Origin: Tetracentron sinense
Taxonomy: Eukaryota; Streptophyta; Magnoliopsida; Trochodendrales; Trochodendraceae
Reading direction: 5' to 3'
DNA: 64,000 nt
Assembly: GCA_015143295.1 (NCBI GenBank)
Contig: CM026559.1
Span: forward strand, 18,552,826-18,616,825
The position numbers and the translations under genes are program-made. The first letter of the stretch is position 1. Each line of letters begins with the position of its first letter. This document shows, one piece after another, positions 45,614 through 55,433 of this stretch. The notes under the pieces are model-generated. The model was not told the origin of the DNA. It saw nothing but the letters and a program-made list of their open reading frames with translations, and did no database searches.

Positions 45614-47384
45614 GCTTGGGTGAAGGAAGTGCATAAAGAAAGAAGAAAATTTTCAGAAAAAAAAAAAAAAAAAAACAACAAGGGATTTGGGATCCCCTTT
45701 TTCTCTTTCTTTTCTACTTGGTTATTTTTATTTTTACTTTTTTAAGCCTCGGATGGCCGAGTGCAACTTGTAATAATTTAGGACTTTCTACATCTTTTTT
45801 TTTATTATTATTATTTTTAGATATGTGTTCAAGGGCTTAGCAACCCTTGACCGAAAAAAACAAAAAAAAAACAACAACAACAACAAAAAAAAAAGTGTTA
45901 GGTTTAGATTTACATTATGTTTTTTTTAGGTGATTAGTATTTTGGGAATTATTACTTTTAGAGACTTTTCAAATAAGAATTTTGTTAATTTTAGGCATTT
46001 TCCCATATCTTTTAGAGATTTAGCATATTTGTTTGAAAATTTCTAATTTTCAAAAAATTTCTAAATCTTTATAGTGGAAAAAGTCTATCTTTAACACAAT
46101 TCCATTTTGGGAAGTTTGCCCTGATTTCACCAATATAAATTGGAAGGTTTCCAAAACTTGAGGGAAAATTTAGAAATAGTAGTTCCCTACTTTAGGAAAC
46201 TACTAAGTTTGAATTAAAATCCAAATTTGGAAATTAATTAATCTGCCTAATTAACTGAATATTGTGTGCAACCCCTTAAAGGCAGCCACCTTCCAAAAAT
46301 AATTCCCAATCACGTGACCTATATTTTATTGTGCACTAACTTGTGCACAGGGAAGGAGTGTGAGTAGGGAGTACTAGCTCGGAGTGGGCCCAAGCCCATT
46401 ACCCCTCCCTACCTCATGGAGGCGACCCCGTGGCATAGCCCACGGGTAGGTACGTGTTCTATACCTCACTTAAAAGCAATCCCAGGTGTTGATTGAGCAT
46501 CTAGGTGGTGATTGTTTATTTGCTTTTGTACAACTTTTTCAAACTGCGTGGATGGCCGAAAAATACATTAATTAAAGAGCAAACCCAGCTCTACTTGAAA
46601 CTGGTGGGACTTCATCACCCACCTCGTCACTCCAGCTGTGTGAACCCAAAAGCAATTTAATAAAATGAACCAAGATTTAGAGCCAAATTTAGCTCGGTGT
46701 TCATAGGACCATCACAAAATCAGTGAATCCTTCATTTTTGAGTAGAATAAGACCACGAGCGTGGGTCCCTATTTTCTAACATACCCACAGGTCCCTACTA
46801 GTTTAGTATACTGAGCTCTTAAGTGGCCTCCTCAAAATCTTGTTGGTTAACTGTGCTTGTTGACTTAGGAACACAATCTAGCCCAAGTTATTCTTTCGGG
46901 AATACACTTGTCAAACTACTTGACTGATCCGGCTAGTCTGGGACATACTTAAGCTTGCCATTGTGCGACACGTCTGTCTAGGCTACGGATTCTCTTGTAG
47001 TTAACTCATGTTAGTACTGGAAGGTTAACTTGTAAGTGAAACCTTTGTGAGAACCCTGGAGTGCAAGTCAGTCCGGCGAATTAAACAAGATAAAATCAGT
47101 GGTCCCGCCCACTGTCATAATCTACTTGCCCACACAGATAAAAAGATAAAGCCCAGAAAACTGTTGATTGTTTAGCTTTGGCTTAGGGTTATCTTTGTGT
47201 TCTGTGCGCATCATATAAATTCACTCAGGTTAGTGTCTCCTTTGGTAATTTTTTGCCAGCTCTAGGGCGTATTTTTCAAGTATATGCCCTATTGGATCCG
47301 ATCCAACAAGCGATTGATTCGATCTAAGAGTCATTCAATTCTCCTAGAATCATTTACAGAGTCTTCACCTTCCTCATCCTTTCC
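45614..47384 (+). other. Ath1 leader, non-coding
   Basis: A/T-rich with poly(A) and poly(T) runs near 45658-45675 and 45795-45890, then ordinary sequence without a long frame. Possibly an untranslated leader and a decayed N-terminus of gag. Confidence 0.55.
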
Positions 47385-48562
47385 ATGGCAGCAGAAAGGC
47401 CTCTTATTGAGACTTATGCAAATTTCTATAGCCAAAGTTTCTATTACCATGACTCCTATAACCCAAATTCCTATTGTCAAACTTATCATCCGGATACTTG
47501 GAATCATCATTCCAGTTTCTCTTGGGAGCAAGAGTCTGGTCCACAACAGCAACCATACCATAGCACAAATCATTCCGGGTTTAACCAATCCGATATACAG
47601 TATGATGGACAGTACTCACAGTCGTTGTACCAGCAATTCACCCAAAATTCTTATTTTGATCAATAGAGCGCCCTCCCGACTCCTCAATCCTACAATGAGT
47701 ATACATTGATGAGCTATAATTGTGAATTGGTACCTGAGCTTCCCTTCTCTGCACCTCCACAATCTACTCCTAAACTTAGTCTAGAAGACCTTCTCTCCCA
47801 GTTTATGACCAGGCAAGAACAAGCCCTTCAACGTCTAGAACAACGTCTGGATCAATTAGAAGCTGAGAGCGAGATAGGTAACTTACCAAGCCAAACAATT
47901 CAAAATCCGATTGAACAGGAGATAGTTTCTGAAGTCGAATTACAGTCAAAGAACCAGAATTTTCAAGGAGAGATCCAAGCTGATACCGCCCTCTGTTCAG
48001 GTAAAACTATTGATATAGGAGTACCACCATCCTTGGTGCCCTCAAAAGCACCACCTTCTAACCTTAGATTAGAGAATCCCAATTTCACATCCAACTTGAT
48101 GCTTCTACATCTGCACCCAAATCTGATATTTCTGTGCAGATACCTCAGGCTGACGACAAGCCCATTTGTCCGTTGAAACCACCTTTCCCAGAAAGGCTTG
48201 TCCAGAATAATCGGGACCAAAAAATTTTAGAGATCAAAGAAGTCTTGAAAAACATACCAATCAATATCTTGTTCAAGCAGATTCCATACTATGCGAAGTT
48301 CCTCAAAGACTTATGCATAGTCAAGCTGTGTACACAAGCATCTAAGGATCCATTTCTAGTTGAACAGGCCACTGTGTTCAAATTCAAGGATCCTGGAAGC
48401 CCTACCGTTCAGTGCATCATAACAAATGATTTCATCTGTACGACTTTGCTAGTCCTAGGAGCTAGTGTGCATCTCTTGAGATTCTCCGTCTATCAACCGT
48501 TAGGCTTAAAGGACATACAACCTACGGGGGTCATTCCAAAACCACTGGTTGGTGTTAGTTGA
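47385..48562 (+). pseudogene. gag: Ath1 gag and start of protease, truncated
   Basis: Frame 47385-47666 (MAAERPLIETYANF, Tyr/Gln/Asn-rich), one TAG, then 47706-48176 with LSLEDLLSQFMTRQEQALQR and a coiled-coil QRLEQRLDQLEAE. After a frameshift near 48090, frame 48134-48562 has PPFPERLVQNN, IPYYAKFLKDLC and the protease word LGASVHLLRFSVY, the Athila gag-protease junction. The protease catalytic Asp, expected just before LGAS, is Val. The protein ends at 48562, and pol is missing. Confidence 0.82.
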
Positions 48563-50597
48563 GAACGATCTTATCGACCCTGTCTATGAAGACTGATGAC
48601 TCACTCAGTCTCCGTGTTTCCAACTTGTTTGGGGGTGCATTTATGTACCCCTTTTGTGTCTGGCTGAAGACGTTAAACTTATCGCTGTCGAAAAGGCAAT
48701 TCCGAGATTCATGAGTTGCATGATTATCTTGCATATATTTTGGCACTATTTTTCAGGTTGTACGGTTCTCATTACTTTTGCAGATACCTACCAGTGTACA
48801 ATTTCTGCCAAGCTGGTAATACCCTTCCTCAACTTTTGCATCTTGTAGTCCAAAGTCATATCTTTTTGTCTCGGTCATAAGCACCGAGGACGGTGCTATC
48901 TTTTGTTTGGGGGTGGTATTTTCCAAAACTCATGTTTTCCCTTTGAAAAAAAAAACAAAAAAAAAAGTTTTCTTTTGCTAACTCTTTGGAGCTTTAGAGA
49001 CTGTGAAAGCTTCCGGCCTGTCCCGTAGGCCACCTAGGAGGTAGAACTCTGGGTTTTGCGGGTAGGATATATAGGCTTATTTTCTTTTTATTAAAAAAAA
49101 AAAAAAGAAAAAAAAAAGAGAGTTTTTCTAATACTTTCAAAAATGTTTTCAAGTAACTTTACAATGATGAGACCAAAACTAACCGTTAGTCTACTTATTG
49201 AAAGGGATGTCATCTTTTGAAATACAAGTTAGCACTTAGTTAAGTACTACTTTGGATTGAGATGCTTAGAAAATTCAGATTCGGCACAAAATTGCACAAA
49301 ATCAACATCAGAGTCATCCTAAGTTCAGATTCTCTAGAGATCCTAGAAGAATATTTGTGGAGACCTAACCCAGTAAGCTTTAGAGCATTTCATCATTTCA
49401 GAGGGTTATACAAATAAAATTTCCCGAGTCACAAGTTGACTCACAAGTTCTTCCAGCCAACACATATTCCTTTGATAGATCTCATTAATTCTTGATTTGA
49501 TCATTAAACTCAGAACGACATCAAACATTGGGTCATTACAAAAGAACTTTCTCTGTATCCATTCAAGACATTAGACATGCTAGTGCAACCCTAGAAAATG
49601 ATATAGGCCATGTTGGTAACCTTTCAGACTTTTTAGCTTACCTAACTTTTACATCTGTAGAAAACCCTTTTGAGCCTTTAATGAGAACCTTTTCTTGTCA
49701 ACCCATTAACCGAAAACCCAATCTAGATAAGAAATATGACTTGCGACCCTATTTCTGAGAAGGATAAAAGAGTAAGTGGTATGGGTACACCATGAAAGAT
49801 AGAAATCAAGAAGGAAAGAAAAACCAAGTGAGTTCGAACTGAAAAGAAAATATGGAAAGCTGAAAAACAATATTGAGCAATCTCAAAAAGATCAAAAAAT
49901 GAAAGAAGAAAAAGAAAAAGGAACTGGTGTTACTCCCTCAGGAAAAATTGTAAAAAATATTGAGATATCCTCTCAGAACTTTGAATCCCTGTGTCCCTTT
50001 TTTTTTCTAAACCAATCCCAAGCTTCAATACAACCTAGTAAAGTCCTACTTGATTTTGGGTTAGCACAATCATAGGATGTGGAGAATGGAGAAAGAGAAA
50101 CTATAGAGTTTGATCTAACGTTCCGAGTGACATGATATTCCTATCATGAGATCTTATTTTCTAATGTCCTCCTTTCTAGACAATATATGTGATATTTGCC
50201 TATTTTCATCAATATATCTCTTCACATATAATTTGAGAGAAAAGAAATAAAACCATTTCCAAGTGATTCACTTCTGAGTGGTATACAAGTGAGAATTGAG
50301 GTCAAGACATATAATCTTAGAGGTGATCTGAAAATCTCTACTGCCGGATAATGATGATATTGATCACACACACACGCGGAAGCTGACTTTTCTTGTGTTG
50401 AGTGTCCATCTGTATTCTTGCTGAAACTTACTAACTGAGCTCTAATTTTTAAATATTTTGTTACATCCTTGAAATAATTTGACAAACGGAGTTTTCTCTG
50501 AGTAATGAGAAACAGTGTGTAGCATGTGTCAAACCCTTTCAAGCTCCATTTTTTCGCACTAATTGCCAAGGACTGGCAATATGCTGGTTGGGGGTTG
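48563..50597 (+). other. Ath1 3' non-coding region and polypurine tract
   Basis: Contains GGACGGTGC and TTTGTTTGGGGGTGG, words common in the 3' region of Athila elements, poly(A) runs at 48945-48966 and 49094-49120, and a 76-codon frame at 49528-49758 of unknown meaning. Ends with the G-rich GGTTGGGGGTTG (50586-50597) before the 3' LTR. Confidence 0.7.
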
Positions 50598-52144
50598 TGA
50601 TATTCGCTTAAAAGTGTTTGTTTTTCACGATTATCCTTTTAACATTATCGCACTCTTTTACGTAAAACTTGCATTTTTACAAACTTTTCTACGTAAGAGT
50701 TCCCTCCATTGCATAACACATATTTCTGGTAAAAATGGTATATTTGCATAGTTTAAACACATTTCTGAAAGTCGAGATACTGAGCCATTTCAATAAACTC
50801 TCATTACGTGTTTTAAGTGTCTCAGGAACCCTAACTGGACTATTTTCAAGGACCGGAGGCCGTAGTTAAGCATCAAAGCCCATTACTGAAGACTAAAGAG
50901 CCAACAGGCTATACCAAGTAGATACAGGCCAAGTATGGGCTAAGCCAAGAGATCGCAATTACATAATGAGGCCTAGGGAGCTGAAGAGTAGATTTCCAAG
51001 AAAGAGGACTTGAGTAATAAAGATCACTATACAAGACAAAGGAGAAAAGCTTGCTTAGTTGGTGAAATCTATGGGAGTCTGTGTTAGAGACCAGGGTTCA
51101 AAAGCCTCTTCCATCATTTTCTCTTCTTTTTCTCTTTTATTTCTCAAAACCCTAATCTCTCTCTCCTAATCCTATTCGTCCAACCTTAATCATCTTAGCC
51201 GTCCATCCTTACTTTTCAAAACCCTAGTTAGTTCAAAAACCCAAATCCCATCTCTTTTTCCTAAACCTAGCCACCACCTTCTAGTAAATCCTAGCCACCC
51301 ATCTCATTTTCTTTCAAAACCCTAATCCCCTTCCATTTCTTACTTTCTTTCCTAATTTCTCTCCCATCCTAACAACTCACTTTTCAAAAGTGAAACCCTA
51401 ATTTCTCTTTTTCTCTACGAAATCCTAGCCGTCCATCCCATCACACCCTCTTTCTCTCCAAACCCTAACTATGATCCTATATAACATACACCATCTCTTC
51501 CTCTAAAAAATGATTCCTTCCCCCCTAACTTCTCTTCTCATCTCTCTCTCATTTCTCAACCCCTTTTCTCTCTCCCTCTCTCTCACCCCACTCTCTATCA
51601 TCTAACCTCTTCTCTCTCACCTACGGATCTTTTGTTCTCTCTCTATCTCTTGGTATATCTCCATCTTTGGTGACTCTTGCAAAGGAAGGAGAAAAAGAAA
51701 AAAGTGAAGAAGAAAGCTCTCCATCTCACCATTTTTACAGCTTTACTTTCGAATGCTCTTGCAATTTCTTTGTCTTCAAGTGTTGTAAGTACTTTTTAAT
51801 TTAATGAATCATTCTAAATAAATGTTAGTTTTTTTTTCTCATGTTTAATTATGTTTTATGCTTGTTTCATGGATAGTGGTAGACCTTAATAATTTCTCAA
51901 ACAAAAGTGTTTTTAAAAAAATCACATTATTCCATCATTCTCACCACTCCACCATTTTAATCTTTTCTTTATTTCATTATTTTTATTTTTTTATTTTCTT
52001 TATTGCACTAACTAACTAACCCCGAGTGAGGATTCAACATCCGACACAAGCCCTATACCATTCTCATATGTATGCAGGATTCAGATTAAATTAAAGTATT
52101 GAAATAGGGTGATTCGTTTCAACGACCGAAAAACCCAACTTTTA
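50598..52144 (+). repeat. 3' LTR of Ath1
   Basis: 1547 bp, TGATATTCGC to CCAACTTTTA (final CA mutated to TA). Nearly identical to the 5' LTR apart from the roughly 36-bp indel near 51570-51610. Confidence 0.92.
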
Positions 52145-52744
52145 GGATTCTTTCCCTCATTGGTCAAGGTAGGTGCCTCTTGCTACCCTCCTAGTTCATA
52201 CCTCTTTTATTCCCTTCTTCTTTATTGATTTCATAATGTATAAACCTAAGGGGATGAATGGATGGTTGTGGATGTGAATGGGTGATTGAATGCCGTATGT
52301 ATGGTTGTGATAAATGAAATGGGGAGGGCATTGTATCCATAATGAACAAACATGTATGATGTCAGTATAACCCACCTAGAAAAGCATGATTTAGGTTTAA
52401 ATAAATAATGGACACACCCTATGCTTGATGAAATGCCAAGGTGCATAACACGAAGGATAAATTAAGAAAATGCATGCTTAATTATTTATGAACATGTTAG
52501 TGCTTATGATAGTGTGAGTTCTTGTTCCCTTAAAATGTCACAAATGCTTATTGTTTAAATTGCGACATGCTATATATATTGTGAAATCCTCATATGTCAT
52601 ATTTAAATTCCACTGCAAGTATGCACACGATTCCACGAGCACGGCATGCATGACATGAATTATCGTTATTTTCAAGAACGAGATTTAGAGGTGGGGCATA
52701 TCCTACTATATGCTTCACTCCGCTTTGGCAAGGACCAGACATGC

Positions 52745-52980
52745 ATCTCATAATGAAGGGTCTCCCTTCCCTCGCAAGTGCATTTAGGAAGAAGGGTCTC
52801 CCTTCCCTCACAAGTAGTTTACTTTCCCAGCAAGCATGACATGACATGAGCATTTAGGAAGAAGGGTCTCCCTTCCCTCACAAGTAGATTATTTTCTAAG
52901 CAAGCATGATGAGAAGCATGAGCATTCTAGGAAGAAGGGTCTCCCTTCCCTCACAAGTAGTTTATTTTCCGAGCAAGCAA
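52745..52980 (+). repeat. GAAGGGTCTCCCTTC array in LTR2
   Basis: Four units containing the inverted repeat GAAGGG-TCT-CCCTTC followed by CCTCACAAGTAG and GCAAGCATGA words. The same array occupies this LTR position in LTR1, LTR3 and in shorter form in sL2. Confidence 0.85.
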
Positions 52981-53259
52981 GCATGATACAAGCATGACAC
53001 GCATGACACGATAGACAAGTTTTCAATCACGAAAAGGGTAATTTCAGTCAAGTCAAGTGCACTATGTTTTCAAGGGTTTTATCGATTTTTATGAAATGCA
53101 TGCATGATTATAAATTTCTTTATTTCCTTGTTCTGATATTAATTGTTCCTGCTTTATATATGTGAACTGTTTCCTGCTTCCTATACTGCTATGGTGTTGC
53201 TATGACTGTTGGTTAGTATTTGGTACCCGCTGAGTATTCCATGCTCAGGCGTACTTCTT

Positions 53260-53379
53260 ATGTCGGCAGGTACTGAGGGAGCTACTGCTCCATTTGATGT
53301 CTGTTCTCCGAGCCTGTGGGTGGAGGAGGAGTACGTTGAGGAGCCTGTGAAGGAACCTCAGGGTGAGGGTTATTATTAG
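53260..53379 (+). CDS. Conserved LTR small ORF, LTR2 copy
   Basis: 39 codons, MSAGTEGATAPFDV to WVEEEYVEEP and ending GEGYY-TAG. Pro before Trp is Leu here. Many of its differences from LTR1 and LTR3 lie at third codon positions. Confidence 0.5.
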   Translation: MSAGTEGATAPFDVCSPSLWVEEEYVEEPVKEPQGEGYY

Positions 53380-53684
53380 GTGGTGGTAGATTCTGAGTGG
53401 ATAGCTGTGGGTGAGCTAGAGAGTTATATCCATGTATTTTGGGGGGCATGTCCGCACTTTCTTTGTTTTGATTCCCTTTTTTTGTATCAAACTTGAATCA
53501 TGTATATACATAGAGATTTGATCGACTTCCGCTGTAGTATGTTAGAGTTTGTTTCCGCTGTTTTTATCATCTATTGTACATGCTCTGTGGGTTTTGCAGG
53601 TTGATTTGTCAAGCAAGTCATGCAAGTCATGATTAGTCGTCCAAGATTCACTCTAACTTCTAGGGTGGGTTTCGGTTCGCGACA

Positions 53685-54040
53685 AGAAGTGGTATCAGAG
53701 CTTAGGCTTTAGGTCTCTAGGGTCACTTAGAATCTAATACCACGGCTTGACAAGAGCATATGTCAGGAAACAAGTTAGGAAGGAAGTGAGTCGGAAGTGA
53801 GTCATGATTCAAGTGTAAGACTAAACTTTAGTCATAGTCAAAATGGTTGTTTCAACCAAGTACGGGGTCTTAGAGACGCTAGAACACCGAAGTATAATAT
53901 GATAAATACTTAATGACTTGATGTGATGTATGCTAGTGTTATACAATTTGTGGAATTGAATTATGATGAATTGAACCAATACGATAAATTGTGGTTTCAA
54001 GTTAGACTCATGTGGTGCTATTGTTCCCAGGACTTTAGTC
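53685..54040 (+). other. Body B leader with primer-binding site
   Basis: 53690-53701 TGGTATCAGAGC, perfect Met-tRNA site. Non-coding afterwards, collinear with 39096-39454. Confidence 0.88.
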
Positions 54041-55288
54041 ATGAGGCAGGGCACACGGGGTCGTGGACCACACACCAGAGCTTCATCTTCTTCTAGAGAT
54101 GAGGATGAGCAGCCGAACCTCTCTCAGGACTTAGGCTCTTTTGCTGAGACACTCGCCATCCTGGCGGCTCGACAGGCGATACCTTCTTCAGCGGCACCTA
54201 CTCCATTGCCCACAGGTCCAGTACATCGTACAGCTGGAGTTGAGGCATTCAGGAGATTGAGGCCTCCATCATTCCATGGGAGTGTGGACCGTCTTGCTGC
54301 GGAGGCTTGGATCCTCCAGTTCAAAAAGATATTTGCGGTCCTATCGCCGACAGTGGAAGAGAAAGTACCATGGGCAGTTTTCATACTTGAGGGTGAGGCA
54401 CACCATTAGTGGTTGTCCGCCTTGAGGACGCGAGATTTGACCATGCAGGGTCAACCTTGGAGTTGGGAGGAGTTCAAGGATAGTTTTTATAAGAAGTACT
54501 TTCCGATCGGAGCACGGGAAAAGAAAGAGAGAGAATTCATCAACCTTGAGCAAGGTTTGATGTCAGTAGCACAATATGAGGCTAAGTTCTCGGAGCTCTC
54601 TAGATTTGCACCACACATGGTTACTACTGAGGCAAGGAAGGCGAGGAGATTTGAGCAAGGGCACAAGGATGTCATTATGGAGAAAGTATCGGCTTTCAGG
54701 CACACTACTTATCCGGAAGTAGTAGACAAAACCTTATTGGTCAAGGCGAATTCCGAGGCCGTGTCCAAGAAGAGGGAGTTGGCGAGAGGCCAACCTAGTA
54801 GTTCCGCACCTCCAGAGAGGCGGGCTCGTACCGGCCCTTATCAGTACACGTGGCCAGCACCACCTATGAGGCCATCTTATGCGCCTCCAGTTCCACGGTC
54901 GTACGTGCCTCAGGCACCACGACCTCAGGCTCTTCCGGCCCCACACCAGTGGCACCTCAAGCAGTGAAGTATGCTTCACCTCCGGCCCCTCTGACTTACA
55001 CACATGAAGTCTGCACTTTATGCGGCCAAAGGCATCCGACAGGAGATTGCCGAAGAGCATCGGGTGGATGTTATTATTACGGTCGCCAGGGCTATATGAT
55101 CAGGGATTGCTCTACTCGGCATTTACCGGGCCAGTCTTAGGGGATTAGGCCCCCAGCACACCCAGCAGGATCATATCAGGCGTCATCCCAGACTACCCGG
55201 TCTACACCTCCGCCTCGACAGGCGAACCAGGGGCGAGTTTTTACCATGACAGAGGGTGATACACTTGCATCTGACGATGTAGGGCAAG
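54041..55288 (+). pseudogene. gag: Body B gag
   Basis: ATG 54041 (MRQGTRGRGPHTRASSSSRD). 122 codons to a TAG replacing a Trp codon (HH-stop-W at 54407-54409), then LSALRTRDLTMQGQPWSWEE, YKKYFPIGAREKKEREFINL, VSAFRHTTYPEVVDKTLL, a Pro-rich region, a frameshift near 54945 and the zinc knuckle CTLCGQRHPTGDC plus a second, damaged one (CYYYGRQGYMIRDC). After a TAG at 55138-55140 the same frame continues 49 codons (..VFTMTEGDTLASDDVGQ) exactly to the GT at 55289. Confidence 0.87.
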
Positions 55289-55433
55289 GTATGCAGTTGT
55301 AGTTTATTTAATTTTCCTTAAATTTTAGTTATGGATCATTAGATTGTGTACATATATGGCATGATTATATGTATATATACCGATATGTATACGCTGTTGA
55401 TGCATGGATTGACTTAGCTAGCTAAAATTTCAG
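55289..55433 (+). other. Predicted 145-bp intron between gag and protease, body B
   Basis: Donor CAAG|GTATGC and acceptor AAAATTTCAG|GAACC, AT-rich, with a TTGACTTAG branch-like word shortly before the acceptor. Removal (145 = 3n+1) joins a split Gly codon G|GA and brings gag and pol into one frame, giving [20 protein letters not shown]. Without splicing the frame ends after three codons (MQL-stop). Gy1 shows the same junction uninterrupted. Confidence 0.75.

Larger units (their letters stand above)
44088..52144 (+). mobile_element. Ath1, Athila-derived non-autonomous element
   Basis: LTRs 44088-45598 and 50598-52144, target duplication GGATT at 44083-44087 and 52145-52149, primer site TGGCGCCGTTGCC and a G-rich polypurine tract. 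The 5.0-kb interior holds only a broken gag plus the beginning of protease; RT, RNase H and integrase are absent. It must depend on enzymes from other elements. Confidence 0.9.
43445..53684 (+). repeat. LTR2 of the chain, split by Ath1
   Basis: 43445-44087 plus 52150-53684, about 2.18 kb. Starts TGTAGAGCCCCAGAC and ends GGTTCGCGACA, followed by a primer site. It serves as 3' LTR of body A and 5' LTR of body B. Confidence 0.88.

Noticed and set aside
47284-47709. 141-codon frame overlapping the Ath1 gag
   Set aside because: The alternative frame at 47385 fits the gag that continues at 47706; this one lacks similarity and starts in the leader.
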